64,000 nucleotides of DNA from assembly GCA_934572335.1 (NCBI GenBank), contig CAKTKU010000003.1:1-64000 (forward strand), in the 5' to 3' direction. The translations under genes were made by a program, and so were the position numbers. Under the pieces are notes generated by a model. The model ran no database searches. It was not told the origin of the DNA and worked only from the letters and a program-made list of their open reading frames with translations. Position 1 is the stretch's first letter, and every line of letters starts with the position of its first letter. Source of the DNA: an uncultured Oscillospiraceae bacterium (GTDB taxonomy: Bacteria; Bacillota; Clostridia; Oscillospirales; Oscillospiraceae). Below are positions 40,945 through 50,146 of the stretch, in pieces.

Positions 40945-43503
40945 TTACCGCTGCTCGTTGACGTAGATATTCGCCTTGCTCTGCACGAGCTTTGCCACGT
41001 CCTCCGCGGTCTTCTGACCGGAGAAGTACGCCTGCGACTGCTCCTTGACTATATCAAAGATGGAGTCGGAGCTGAAATCGTAGAGCGCGCTGGTGGAGGT
41101 TATGACGGCGTACAGCTTGTCAGCCTGCTCCTGCGTGAGGGCGTAGACATCGACCACGCCGTCCGGGGTGCCGTAGCTCATGCGCGGCACGGGGATCTTG
41201 TTGCCGTCCTCGTCGAGCTTGTAGTTGCCGTTGCCGTCCTTCTCATACTCGGGCGTCATGGCCTCCTTTATGCGCGCGTTATAGGCGTTGATGTTGACAG
41301 GGATGCTGTAAACATAGCTCTCGTCGCTCTGGTACTCCTCGGTGAAGAACTGGCGCAGGAACTCCCACGCGACGTCCTTATGCTCGCTCTTGGCGGAGAT
41401 GGCATAACCGGCGTCAATGCTGATGAGATTGCCGGGTGTGCCGTCGGCGGTCGGGTAGCCGATATACGTGGCGTCGCCGCCGAAGTAGGAATCGTTATAG
41501 GCGATACTGTCGAAGGAGTAGATGCTGCCCTGGAGGAGCATCTGCCGTCCCTCGGAAATGCGGGTCTTGGTGTCGTCCCCGGCGGAGAACTCGTAATTAT
41601 CATAGTCGAAGCTCTCAGGGAACTGCGCGGCGAACGCCAGGAGATCGGTGAACTCCTTGCTGTTGAAATTGCACTCGCCCGTGCTCCAGTTGACGAAGTT
41701 ATTCATATCAAGGCTGAGGCACACGCGCAGCATATCGTCGCGCGTGGTGTACACGTCGAACGCCTCGCAGCCCTCGGGCATGGAAGCGAGCGCGGCGTTG
41801 AACTCATCATACGTCCAGCCCGGCTCGTCGCCGACGACGGACGCCGCGCCGATAACGGTGCTCAGCCCGAAGGAGGACACTGTGGAGTACAGCCCGCCGT
41901 TCACCTCAAGCGCCGCGAGGACGTTGGGGAAGAAGTCGGCGCGGTCAAACGCGCTGTCCGCGTCTATCATCGGGTAGAGGTCGGCCAGCAGCCCCTTGGA
42001 GGCAAGCTGGGTGTACGGCACGCCGGTGAGGTCGATGATGTCAGGGACGTTTCCGGCGAGCAGCTCGGTGGTGAGCTTGGTCTGTCCGGCGGAGTAGTCG
42101 TCCTCAGTGTTGAACTCGGAGTAGTCATTGACAACGATGCGGTAGTTGTCGTTCTTGCGGTTGAAGGCGACGATCTTGTCGCGCACATCCCAGTTGAGGT
42201 ACTGCGTGGCGAGGGTCAGCTCCTCCTTGTGCGGCACGCTGTCGTACGGCACGAGGCTGACCGTGGCGAGGGTGATGGTGTAGCTCTCGTCGGTGGAGCT
42301 GTAGTCATTTATGACGGTGATGATGCTGCCGTCGTCGCGCACCTGAACGCTGGAGGCGTTGTCGCCGTTGATGTCACAGTTGATCCAGTTGAAGAGCTTG
42401 ACGTTCTCCTCGGTGTCGAACTTATAGCCGTAGAAATACACGCCGTTGGTGTAGTATACGTCATAATCCCCGCCGCCGGAGACAAGATTATAAGCGCCGT
42501 TGGGAAGGGGCAGAGCATCGCCGAGGGTCTTGTTCTCCACATCTATGCGGCGCAGCTCCATGCCGTTTTCGCCCCACATCGTGGCGGCGATGCTGCCGTC
42601 GCCGAGACGGACGAGCGAGTCGACAAACCCGCCGTCGTCAATGGGAATGTTGGCGGTGATGCTACCGTCGAGCGCGATGACGTAAATGCCCGCGTCGCCG
42701 GGAGCGATGACGTTGTCGTTATCGTCAACGAGGAAATTATAGGCGTAGATGCTGTTGCCGTAATCGTCGTCCCCAACAGTTTCGACCTTCGCGCTGCTGA
42801 GCACGTTGCCATCCTTGTCGAGCGAGCGGATGTAGTACGCGCTCTCATACTGGCGGTAGTTATAATACTCATCGTCCGCCTCAGTGAGGTCGTCCGGGCC
42901 GTCGTACCACGAGGCGTAGGTGCTCTCCATGACGATGAGCTTGCCCTCCGAGCCCGCGCCTATACCGGCGAGATCGGAGCCGGAGTAATAATCCTTGAGG
43001 TCAGCGGTATCGACAGCTGCGGTGTCGGCTGCCTCTGCCTGTGCGGCTGCCGCCGCGGCAGTGTCGGTCATTTCCACCGCGCCCGCGGGCACGGCCTCGG
43101 CAGTGTCCCCATCGGGCACAGCGCCGACAGTGTCTCCGACGGGCTTATAGTTGACAAGCTCGCTCACCGTGCCGGAAAAGTCGACAAAATAGAGCCTGTT
43201 CTCGTAAATGTCGTACTCGCCCTCGTAGCTGGCGGGCTCATCCTCCGGGTGCTCCCGCTCGCCGACCTTTACATAGGCCGTGGCGTAAAAACCGTTGTCC
43301 GTGAAAAGGCGGGGGTTCATATAGCTCTCGCTGTCAGAGAGTATCTCGTTGAACTCGGCGTTGTAGACATACGCCGGGGTCTCCTCATCGGCCTTGGATG
43401 TGCCGGTGCCTCCGTTCGAGCTGCTGCTGCCGCAGGCGCCGAGCGACAGCGCCATCACGAGCGCGAGCAGCGACGCCGTGAGCCTTTTGACATTGTTCAT
43501 CAT
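40945..43503 (-). CDS. Extracellular solute-binding lipoprotein with N-terminal propeller-like domain
   Basis: 852 residues, about twice the size of ordinary sugar-binding proteins. The lipoprotein signal ends LSLGAC after an ATG with AAGGAGG upstream (a second ATG follows at once). Residues of about 40-430 are blocks of beta strands with repeated Asp/Gly turns (GNVLSSAKV, AGIYVIALDGSI, DSLVRLGDGSIAATMWG, SSVQVRDDGSIITV) that read like a beta-propeller. The C-terminal half is a family 1-type binding protein (AFNRKNDNYRIVVNDYSEF, TTELLAGNVPDIIDLTG, LISIDAGYAISAKSEHKDVAWEFLRQFF). It delivers a carbohydrate-like ligand to the MalFG-type permeases downstream. Confidence 0.9.
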   Translation of the reverse strand: MMNNVKRLTASLLALVMALSLGACGSSSSNGGTGTSKADEETPAYVYNAEFNEILSDSESYMNPRLFTDNGFYATAYVKVGEREHPEDEPASYEGEYDIYENRLYFVDFSGTVSELVNYKPVGDTVGAVPDGDTAEAVPAGAVEMTDTAAAAAAQAEAADTAAVDTADLKDYYSGSDLAGIGAGSEGKLIVMESTYASWYDGPDDLTEADDEYYNYRQYESAYYIRSLDKDGNVLSSAKVETVGDDDYGNSIYAYNFLVDDNDNVIAPGDAGIYVIALDGSITANIPIDDGGFVDSLVRLGDGSIAATMWGENGMELRRIDVENKTLGDALPLPNGAYNLVSGGGDYDVYYTNGVYFYGYKFDTEENVKLFNWINCDINGDNASSVQVRDDGSIITVINDYSSTDESYTITLATVSLVPYDSVPHKEELTLATQYLNWDVRDKIVAFNRKNDNYRIVVNDYSEFNTEDDYSAGQTKLTTELLAGNVPDIIDLTGVPYTQLASKGLLADLYPMIDADSAFDRADFFPNVLAALEVNGGLYSTVSSFGLSTVIGAASVVGDEPGWTYDEFNAALASMPEGCEAFDVYTTRDDMLRVCLSLDMNNFVNWSTGECNFNSKEFTDLLAFAAQFPESFDYDNYEFSAGDDTKTRISEGRQMLLQGSIYSFDSIAYNDSYFGGDATYIGYPTADGTPGNLISIDAGYAISAKSEHKDVAWEFLRQFFTEEYQSDESYVYSIPVNINAYNARIKEAMTPEYEKDGNGNYKLDEDGNKIPVPRMSYGTPDGVVDVYALTQEQADKLYAVITSTSALYDFSSDSIFDIVKEQSQAYFSGQKTAEDVAKLVQSKANIYVNEQR

Positions 43504-43657
43504 TCTGTCCTCCTTAGTGTTTGTTCACTTTTATCCATATGTCCATGCATGATAATGTTCCGCGCACAGGGGTAATTATTCATCAGTCTCTATTCTAGAC
43601 GCACGCGCCGGGAAAAAGTTCTCTTTTTCTGCGGATCCGTGTGAGAAATTTTTCCGT

Positions 43658-43682
43658 GCTGTACTAATCAGTGTAGTACAGC
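43658..43682. promoter_or_regulatory. Palindromic operator GCTGTACTA-N7-TAGTACAGC
   Basis: Perfect nine-base arms with a seven-base spacer, placed over the expected transcription start of the binding-protein gene. This is a typical repressor position. The GTACTA/TAGTAC core is reminiscent of GntR-family (YtrA-type) operators, but no regulator gene lies nearby. Confidence 0.75.
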
Positions 43683-43685
43683 CGC

Positions 43686-43714
43686 AGTATACCGCCCCGC
43701 GCCGCGCTTGTCAA
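43686..43714 (-). promoter_or_regulatory. Consensus sigmaA promoter of the solute-binding gene
   Basis: Minus strand TTGACA (43714-43709), 17-base spacer, TATACT (43691-43686), giving a 5' leader of about 175 bases before the start at 43503. The leader (43504-43657) contains no frame I can support. Confidence 0.85.
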
Positions 43715-43720
43715 CCAAAA

Positions 43721-43745
43721 TCGCCGCGGTCTGAGACCGCGGCGA
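43721..43745 (-). terminator. Terminator of the NlpC/P60 operon
   Basis: TCGCCGCGGT and ACCGCGGCGA pair over 10 bp with a five-base loop, followed on the minus strand by TTTTGG. It lies 13 bases after the stop of the NlpC/P60 gene. Confidence 0.75.
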
Positions 43746-43758
43746 GAAGTTTTACACA

Positions 43759-45186
43759 TTATCTATATTTGCACACCAGCGCGCCGTCGAGGCTCGCCAG
43801 CCACGTTTTGCCGCTGCGGCGGACGGTGTCGGCAAGGGAGTTGACCGTGACGGAATTGACGGCGTAGTCCGTTTTCCCCGGCTCCGCGAACGACCCGACC
43901 GCACTTATGACATACGCCCGATCTCCCACGCGCCCGAGGTAGAGCATGATATGCCCCGGAAACGCCAGCAGCGACCCCGCCGGGATGTCCGCCAGCACCT
44001 TGAGCTTATCGTCATCGCTCCCGGCGGCGAGGTCGAGGTACTCCCAGCCATCCACATGCATGATCGCCTCCGCCGTGCGCGGCAGCGTGAAGCCGAAGCA
44101 CGCGAATATCTCATGCACGATGCCGGAGCAGTCGTTCGCGCCGTACATCCCCGCCCAGCCGTAGCGGTCGCCGAGGAGCCTGAACGCGAGGCGCAGCTCA
44201 TTTTCCGCCGTGAACGGCAGACAGCCCACCGTGACATCCTCCGTCACCGGCACAAGGGCGTACTCGTCGCGGATATATCCGTCGTCGCCGCGCACCGGGA
44301 GCTTCACCACATAGCAGCCGTAGTTCCGCCGGGCGTTCACCGTTGTGGGCGCGTCGGACTCGCGGACAAGGGGCAGCTTTGTCCCCATCGGCAGGCTGAG
44401 CGCGGAGATCTGCGGGGCATACGGCTCCTCCGCGAGGCGCAGCTCCCGCCCCGTGACGGTCAGGAATTCCTCCGGCGACATGCGCGCCTCCCAGTCGGCG
44501 CGGTCACGGCAGAGGGCGACATTTTTCTTCTCCACCCAGCCGCCGAAGCCGTACAGCAGCACGTAATACCACTCGCCGTCCGCGCTCTCGTGCAGCACCG
44601 CCAGCGGCAGATACGGCATGAACTCCGACATGACGAGCTTGTCATAGAGCTTATCCGTCGGCGTGCTTCCGGCAAAGTCGTTCGTGGGGAAGCTCCTGAG
44701 GCTCGCGCGGCGGACGGAATAGCCAAAGCGCACCGTGACGCTCTCCCCTATCGCGTCCTCCGCCCTGTTCGCTGCAAGCGCGTCCCAATACGCGCTGTCC
44801 GTCGCCTGTCCGTTCACATAGCGCGACGCGGGGTCGTCAGGCAGGGCGTGGTTTTCGATGAGCGCGCGCACGACGCTGCCGGGGACAGCGTCGGGGATGT
44901 CCGTGAGGGCATAGCTCTCCCCGCCGATGCTTATCTGCTTTGCGTTCGCGCGGTTGAAGTCCGCGATCTCCGCCTCCGTCATGATGAGCTTATCCGCGCG
45001 CACCGCCCGTTTGTTCTTCCGCGACAGCCAGTAGTCCGCGCTCATCTGCTCCGCCGTCACGCCGGGGGCGAGGCGGACATATTCCTCCGCCGCCTCCCCT
45101 GCCGCGTATGCCGCGTCCGGCGCGATGAGCGCCGCGGAGAGCGCCGCCGCAATGATAACGGCGAGCGCGATGATGCGCCGCGTCAT
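43759..45186 (-). CDS. Secreted SH3 and NlpC/P60 cell-wall hydrolase
   Basis: 475 residues. A Sec signal peptide ends near DAAYAAG. The middle region has SH3-like strands (YYVLLYGFGGWVEKKNVALC). The C-terminal NlpC/P60 domain contains the catalytic Cys in YGANDCSGIVHEIFACFGF and the His in FPGHIMLYLG. These enzymes cut peptide stems of peptidoglycan, usually the gamma-D-Glu bond. The layout matches the YkfC-like SH3-NlpC group. It starts by ATGA overlap with the DUF523 gene. Confidence 0.92.
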   Translation of the reverse strand: MTRRIIALAVIIAAALSAALIAPDAAYAAGEAAEEYVRLAPGVTAEQMSADYWLSRKNKRAVRADKLIMTEAEIADFNRANAKQISIGGESYALTDIPDAVPGSVVRALIENHALPDDPASRYVNGQATDSAYWDALAANRAEDAIGESVTVRFGYSVRRASLRSFPTNDFAGSTPTDKLYDKLVMSEFMPYLPLAVLHESADGEWYYVLLYGFGGWVEKKNVALCRDRADWEARMSPEEFLTVTGRELRLAEEPYAPQISALSLPMGTKLPLVRESDAPTTVNARRNYGCYVVKLPVRGDDGYIRDEYALVPVTEDVTVGCLPFTAENELRLAFRLLGDRYGWAGMYGANDCSGIVHEIFACFGFTLPRTAEAIMHVDGWEYLDLAAGSDDDKLKVLADIPAGSLLAFPGHIMLYLGRVGDRAYVISAVGSFAEPGKTDYAVNSVTVNSLADTVRRSGKTWLASLDGALVCKYR

Positions 45187-45620
45187 ATGAGCTTTTCGAT
45201 CTCGCGCTCGGAGTACACGGGTATGCCGAGCGCACGCAGACGCTCCGTCGCCGTGCCGTCGCCGGGGACGAGCACGTCGGAAAACGTCCCGTCGTATATC
45301 TCGCCGCTGCCGCAGGAGGGGGATTTTGCCTTCATCAGCGCAGCGGCGCAGCCGAACCGGCGGGCAAGCGCCTCCGTCGTGTCCGCGCCCTTTGTGTACT
45401 CCGCCGTCACGTCCCGCCCCGATTTTGACAGCACCCGCGCGCCCACGCGCTCGCTCGGCTCGCGCGGGATGGGCAGCCCTCCGGCGGTCTCCGGGCAGAC
45501 GGGGACAATGTCATACTTTGCCCGCAGCGCCGTGAGCGTGGCATCGTCAAGGCGGTTGTTGCCGCCGCTGTACTTGCAGTCGTTCCCCAGAAGGCACGAG
45601 CTGATAAGGAGCTTTTTCAT
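45183..45620 (-). CDS. DUF523 protein (TudS-like)
   Basis: 145 residues from ATG 45620 with GGAGG upstream. Conserved Cys blocks are ISSCLLGNDCKYSGGNN, VPVCPETAGGLPIPREPSE and KSPSCGSGEIYDG. Three of these cysteines hold an iron-sulfur cluster in the DUF523 enzyme TudS, a thiouracil desulfidase. Whether this member has that activity cannot be judged. It is translationally coupled to the NlpC/P60 gene. Confidence 0.93.
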   Translation of the reverse strand: MKKLLISSCLLGNDCKYSGGNNRLDDATLTALRAKYDIVPVCPETAGGLPIPREPSERVGARVLSKSGRDVTAEYTKGADTTEALARRFGCAAALMKAKSPSCGSGEIYDGTFSDVLVPGDGTATERLRALGIPVYSEREIEKLI

Positions 45621-45646
45621 GTAAAATTTTCCTCCATTGATTGTAA

Positions 45647-45674
45647 AAAATGATGCGCCATGGCGCATCATTTT
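45647..45674 (-). terminator. Hairpin at the end of the rhomboid gene
   Basis: AAAATGATGCGCC and GGCGCATCATTTT form a near-perfect palindrome that includes the rhomboid stop codon and is followed on the minus strand by TTTTTTAC. It separates the rhomboid gene from the DUF523 gene. Confidence 0.75.
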
Positions 45675-46234
45675 CTCATTGCGATGCCGAGAACGGCGCC
45701 GCAGATGCCGCCCACGATGTGTGTGAGCTGTGATATGTTGTCCTTGAGCGTCACACCGTCGATTATCTCCCCGCCGATGTAGAGCACCAGCACAAGGATG
45801 AGCGTGAGCGGTATGCACCCGTTCTTCATCCCGGCGAGTGAGCTCATCACGATCATCATGAACACGATGCCCGACGCGCCCAGCAGCGCCGTGCTGGGGA
45901 AGAACAGCCACTGCACCATGCCCGACACCAGCGCCGTGATGAATATCGCCCAGAAAAGCGGCTTGCTGCCGTAGCGCTCCTCGAGCGCGGGGCCGATGAC
46001 GAGGATCATCATGATGTTGCCGATGTAGTGGGAATAGCTGCTGTGCCCCAGCACGTGCAGCACAAAGCGCGGGTATGTCAGAAGATCCGTCGGCGATGAG
46101 CGGTACACGGAGAAGAGCTTCACCGTCGTCCACCCGCCCGTGAGCTTGCCGAGGATGAGCGCGGCAAGGCTCAAAAGCGCGAACGTCAGCACCACCGGGG
46201 AATTATACTGTATTTTTACAACGCGCTTATTCAT
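45668..46234 (-). CDS. Rhomboid-family intramembrane serine protease
   Basis: 188 residues with six predicted membrane helices. The first conserved block is HVLGHSSYSHYIGNIMMI, the catalytic serine lies in LLGASGIVFMMI (GASG) and the catalytic histidine in LTHIVGGICG. Rhomboids cleave membrane protein segments; the substrate is not known. It overlaps the macrodomain gene by four bases. Confidence 0.92.
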   Translation of the reverse strand: MNKRVVKIQYNSPVVLTFALLSLAALILGKLTGGWTTVKLFSVYRSSPTDLLTYPRFVLHVLGHSSYSHYIGNIMMILVIGPALEERYGSKPLFWAIFITALVSGMVQWLFFPSTALLGASGIVFMMIVMSSLAGMKNGCIPLTLILVLVLYIGGEIIDGVTLKDNISQLTHIVGGICGAVLGIAMRK

Positions 46235-46752
46235 GCCCGCTCCCCGCGCGCATTGAGCGCGCTTTCATACGCCTGACGTGTGCGCTCGTCAAAGCACACC
46301 ATGCGCACGCGCTCTATCTCACTGTGCGCAGCAAGATAGTCCGATATGGTGTCCACGGCGATCCTCGCCGCCTTGTCCAGCGGGAAGTGATACACCCCCG
46401 TGCTGATGGACGGAAAGTCCACGCTGCGGCAGTTATTCTCACTAGCCAGCTCCAGACAAGAGCGGTAGCACGAGGCGAGCTTTTCTGCCTCGCCGTTCGC
46501 GCCGCCGTGCCACACGGGGCCGGGGGTATGGATAACGTGCCTTGCCGGCAGACGGTAGCCCTTGGTTATCTTCGCCTTTCCCGTCTCGCAGCCGTGCAGC
46601 GTGCGGCACTCGGCCAGAAGCTCCGGCCCTGCGGCGCGGTGTATCGCGCCGTCGACCCCGCCGCCGCCGAGAAGCGAGCAGTTGGCGGCGTTGACTATTG
46701 CGTCCACCGCCTGTTCGGTTATATCGCCTTTTATGATCTCAAGTCTGCCCAT
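46231..46752 (-). CDS. Macrodomain protein, O-acetyl-ADP-ribose deacetylase-like
   Basis: 173 residues of the YmdB/MacroD type: EIIKGDITEQAVDAIVNAANCSLLGGGGVDGAIHRAAG, then KGYRLPARHVIHTPGPVW and FPSISTGVYHFPLDKAA. These proteins remove ADP-ribose or acetyl groups from ADP-ribose derivatives. It is three bases downstream of the Clp gene and coupled to the rhomboid gene. Confidence 0.95.
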   Translation of the reverse strand: MGRLEIIKGDITEQAVDAIVNAANCSLLGGGGVDGAIHRAAGPELLAECRTLHGCETGKAKITKGYRLPARHVIHTPGPVWHGGANGEAEKLASCYRSCLELASENNCRSVDFPSISTGVYHFPLDKAARIAVDTISDYLAAHSEIERVRMVCFDERTRQAYESALNARGERA

Positions 46753-46755
46753 ATG

Positions 46756-49113
46756 TCAGTTCCCCTCGGTGAATGCCAGCGTGACCTTGCCGTCCGTGGC
46801 GGAGAGCGCGATGGTCTTCACGTCCTCGCCGTGCTTTTCTATTATCTTCTCCGCCAGAACGTCCTCTATCTCCTTCTGGATCAGGCGGCGGAGGTTGCGC
46901 GCGCCGTAGGTGACGGAGTAGCCCTTCTCGACGAGGTAGTCGATGAGCGCCGTGTCCCAGGTGAGCGTCTGCCCGCGCTCGGCGAGCACGTCGCGCACCT
47001 CTCCCAGCATGAGCGAGGCGATGCCGCGGAAGTTCTCCTCCGTGAGCTGGTTGAAGCATATGACCTCATCCACGCGGTTGATGAACTCCGGGCGGAGGAA
47101 TTCGTTGAGCGCCTTCATGGTGCGCTCGCGCGTCATGTCGCTGAGGCTGCCGCCGAAGCCGACCGAGCCGGTCTTTGTGCTGCTGCCGGCGTTCGTGGTC
47201 ATGACGATGACGGTGTTTTCAAAGTTGACCGTTCTGCCCTGTGCGTCGGTTATGCGCCCGTCGTCGAGTATCTGCAAAAGGATATTCATCACGTCCGGGT
47301 GCGCTTTTTCTATCTCGTCAAAGAGCACCACGCTGTACGGCTTGCGGCGTATCTTCTCGGTGAGCTGCCCCGCCTCATCGTACCCAACGTATCCAGGGGG
47401 CGAGCCGATGATGCGCGAGACGGAGAATTTCTCCATAAACTCCGACATGTCAAGGCGGATGAGCGATTCGGGCGAATCGAACATATCCGCGGCAAGGCGC
47501 TTGACAAGCTCCGTCTTGCCCACGCCCGTGCCGCCGACGAAGATGAAGCTCACGGGCTTGCGCTTGACCTTTAAGCCCACACGGCTGCGCTTTATCGCGG
47601 CGCACACGGCGTTTATCGCCTCGTCCTGCCCCACGATGTGCGCTTTCAAACGCTCGTCGAGCTTTGCAAGGCGCTCATATTCATCCTCGCGGATGCTGGA
47701 GGCAGGTATCTTCGTCCACAGCTCTATGATGTGCGCGAGGTTATCCACCGTCAGTGCCGGGCGGTCGCCGCGCTTGAGGTCGTCTATCTCCTGCTGGAGC
47801 TTGAGCTCCTTGCTTCTCAGCTCCGCAATGCAGGCGTAGCGCTTATCCATCAGCTCGTCGTTCATGTCGACGCCCGCAGGCGCGTCGGCGGATTCCAGCC
47901 CCTCGCGCTCGTAGCGGATGTTTGCAAGCTCGCGCTCGTCGAGCATGAGCTTATTTATGCTCTCGTCCTTGAGGTTGACGTCGGAGCACGCCTCGTCGAT
48001 GAGGTCGATCGCCTTGTCGGGGAGGAAACGGTCGGTGATGTACCGCTCGCTGAGCACGACCGCCTGACGGCACATCTCGTCCGAAATGCGCACGCCGTGG
48101 TAATCCTCATAATAGTGCGCGATGCCGCGCAGTATCTTCACGCTGTCCTCCAGCGACGGCTCGTTGACTGTGACGGGCTGGAAGCGGCGCTCAAGGGCGG
48201 AGTCCTTTTCTATATGCTTGCGGTACTCGGCGAACGTCGTTGCGCCGATGACCTGTATCTCGCCGCGCGAGAGGGCGGGCTTCAGTATGTTCGCTGCGTT
48301 CATGCTGCCCTCGGCGTCGCCCGCGCCGACGATATTGTGTACCTCGTCAATGACGAGAATGATGTTGCCCTGCTTGCGTATCTCCTCGATGAGCCCCTTC
48401 ATGCGGCTCTCGAACTGTCCGCGGAACTGCGTCCCCGCGACGAGCGCCGTCAGGTCGAGCAGAAAGACCTGCTTATCCTGAAGCTTATACGGCACATTGC
48501 CCATCGCGATGCGCTGCGCCAGTCCCTCGGCGATCGCCGTCTTGCCGACGCCCGGCTCACCGATGAGACAGGGGTTATTCTTCTGGCGGCGGTTGAGGAT
48601 CTGGATAACGCGCTCAAGCTCCTCCTCGCGCCCGATCATCGCGTCGAGCTTTCCGTCGCGGGCGCGCTGGGTCAGGTCGATGCAGTAATTATCGAGGAAC
48701 TTCCGCTTGCCCTTGGGGGGCGCGGGGTTGGGCGCGTCCTGCCGCGGCTTATCCTGCGGCGCGGAGGCATTGCCGTCCTGCGCGCTGTTCTGCCCGCCGG
48801 GACCGCCGAACAGACGGCTGAGGAACGGGAAGGTGGCGGTCTTGCCGTCGTCGTCCTCGCCGTTCTCGTTCTCCCCGTCCATCGCCAGCAGATCCTCCAC
48901 GCCGTTCATGGCGTTGAGCATATCGCCGGAGATGTTGTCAAGATCGTCATCGGAAATGCCCATCTTGTTTATCACGTCGTCCACGGGCTTTATGTGCAGC
49001 TCGCGCGCGCACTTGAGGCAGAGTCCTTCATTCTTGGTCTGCCCGTTTTCTATCTTTGTGATGAATATGATCGCCACGTTTTTTCCGCAGCGGGAACACA
49101 GTGTAGGCTGCAT
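46756..49113 (-). CDS. ClpE/ClpC-type AAA+ unfoldase with N-terminal zinc finger
   Basis: 785 residues. The N-terminus has a four-Cys zinc finger (CSRCGKNVAI...LCLKCAREL), as in ClpE. An acidic Gly/Asp/Asn/Pro-rich linker replaces the usual Clp_N repeats. AAA+ module 1 has GEPGVGKTAIAEGLAQRI and VIDEVHNIVGAG; a UVR-like coiled coil follows; module 2 has GGTGVGKTELVKRLA, LFDEIEKAHPDV and the ClpP-contact region. It unfolds proteins for ClpP. No CtsR operator was seen upstream. Confidence 0.9.
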   Translation of the reverse strand: MQPTLCSRCGKNVAIIFITKIENGQTKNEGLCLKCARELHIKPVDDVINKMGISDDDLDNISGDMLNAMNGVEDLLAMDGENENGEDDDGKTATFPFLSRLFGGPGGQNSAQDGNASAPQDKPRQDAPNPAPPKGKRKFLDNYCIDLTQRARDGKLDAMIGREEELERVIQILNRRQKNNPCLIGEPGVGKTAIAEGLAQRIAMGNVPYKLQDKQVFLLDLTALVAGTQFRGQFESRMKGLIEEIRKQGNIILVIDEVHNIVGAGDAEGSMNAANILKPALSRGEIQVIGATTFAEYRKHIEKDSALERRFQPVTVNEPSLEDSVKILRGIAHYYEDYHGVRISDEMCRQAVVLSERYITDRFLPDKAIDLIDEACSDVNLKDESINKLMLDERELANIRYEREGLESADAPAGVDMNDELMDKRYACIAELRSKELKLQQEIDDLKRGDRPALTVDNLAHIIELWTKIPASSIREDEYERLAKLDERLKAHIVGQDEAINAVCAAIKRSRVGLKVKRKPVSFIFVGGTGVGKTELVKRLAADMFDSPESLIRLDMSEFMEKFSVSRIIGSPPGYVGYDEAGQLTEKIRRKPYSVVLFDEIEKAHPDVMNILLQILDDGRITDAQGRTVNFENTVIVMTTNAGSSTKTGSVGFGGSLSDMTRERTMKALNEFLRPEFINRVDEVICFNQLTEENFRGIASLMLGEVRDVLAERGQTLTWDTALIDYLVEKGYSVTYGARNLRRLIQKEIEDVLAEKIIEKHGEDVKTIALSATDGKVTLAFTEGN

Positions 49114-49300
49114 ATCGTTAATACTCCATTCTGCCGTTCACGGCATTAAACTTCATGCATGAGCACCGCAGCACGAAAATGCGCAAATGCCGGTGCATGA
49201 AGTTTTTGTGCATCATTTCCGGTTGCCCCGCAGGGGCGAGGAAATGGCACATCTAATTTTTTTGCTATGCTTTTGCATAGCAAAAACCGGGAATAGGCGC
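49114..49300. other. Intergenic stretch of three palindromes upstream of the Clp gene
   Basis: Three hairpins follow one another. First, AAACTTCATGCA (49148-49159) and TGCATGAAGTTT end at 49205 with an inner GCACCG/CGGTGC. Second, CATTTCC...GCCCC / GGGGC...GGAAATG at 49214-49246. Third, GCTATGC TTTT GCATAGC at 49264-49281 with flanking T and A runs. They may be a REP-like repeat, terminators for cvpA or a leader of the Clp gene. No coding frame is supported. Confidence 0.5.
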
Positions 49301-50017
49301 TCAGAGGAGCGCCTTTGTGAGAAAATCGAACGCGAGGAAAAAGCGGGCAAGCGTGGTCTCGGCAAGCGTCGTCTTGCCGATGACGATCCCCAGAAAGCTC
49401 AAAAGCCAGCACAGAAGCACACAGTATATGAACCCTTTTATAAACCCGACCACCGCGCCGCCTATCTCGTCGAGATTTTCCATGTTCGGCAGCCGCAGCG
49501 AGAGGTTGCCGACATTGGCGATCGCGATGAGGAAGATCAAAATCAGCAGAAAGCCCAGCGCCGCGCCGCCGACATATGTCGCCGTGTCGCCCACGACTGC
49601 GACGACCGCCGCCGTCATATCCGTGCCGTCGGTATCTGCAATGTCCACCGCCTTGTTGGCGAGCTTTTCCGCCGTGCGCGAGTAAAACCCGACGCTCAGC
49701 AGGCATTCATACGCATAGTCGTACTTGAGGGAGCTGTCCTGCGCGAGTATATCCTCCACGGAATAATCGCTGTCGCCGTAGCCCATGCTCTCAAGCACTG
49801 CGTCGCGGTTGGCCTGCGAGTCGACATACCCGTCGATAAACGGCTCAAGCGCGGGGACGACCTCCTGCGAGTACGCGGAGGAGAGGATGCTGCCCCCGAA
49901 GAGCGCCACGACGATCGCAAGTATGCCCGCGATGCCGCCGACAAGACCGCGCTTATACCCGTTCCATGTGCACAGCGCGATTATTATCAGCAATATGATG
50001 TCAATTACAGCTTTCAT
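49301..50017 (-). CDS. CvpA-family membrane protein
   Basis: 238 residues from ATG 50017 with AAGGTGAGA upstream. The CvpA pattern is present: DIILLIIIALCTWNGYKRGLVGGIAGILAIVVALFGG at the start and LDEIGGAVVGFIKGFIYCVLLCWLLSFLGI near the end, with four to five membrane helices. A soluble acidic insertion lies between. CvpA is needed for colicin V production in E. coli and is widespread; its molecular role is uncertain. Confidence 0.85.
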   Translation of the reverse strand: MKAVIDIILLIIIALCTWNGYKRGLVGGIAGILAIVVALFGGSILSSAYSQEVVPALEPFIDGYVDSQANRDAVLESMGYGDSDYSVEDILAQDSSLKYDYAYECLLSVGFYSRTAEKLANKAVDIADTDGTDMTAAVVAVVGDTATYVGGAALGFLLILIFLIAIANVGNLSLRLPNMENLDEIGGAVVGFIKGFIYCVLLCWLLSFLGIVIGKTTLAETTLARFFLAFDFLTKALL

Positions 50018-50146
50018 ATGTGATCTCACCTTTTATATGTATTCGCCGGTATCCCGGCGCACGCATCTATTGTTCGATACATTCCTGCAAGCTATATGTT
50101 AACACTAATTTGTGAACAAATATATATAGCCTGCCTATCAAATTTT

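Noticed and set aside
40891..43575. An 894-codon plus-strand frame opposite the large binding-protein gene
   Set aside because: It begins inside a terminator hairpin and is a shadow of a clear lipoprotein gene.
46231..46752. Macrodomain protein as the reverser of the ADP-ribosyltransferase-like toxin
   Set aside because: The gene is 30 kb away in a housekeeping operon with different composition; nothing links the two.
49264..49281. GCTATGC-TTTT-GCATAGC as a Rho-independent terminator of cvpA
   Set aside because: On either strand the stem is followed by A residues, not T residues, so it does not have terminator polarity.
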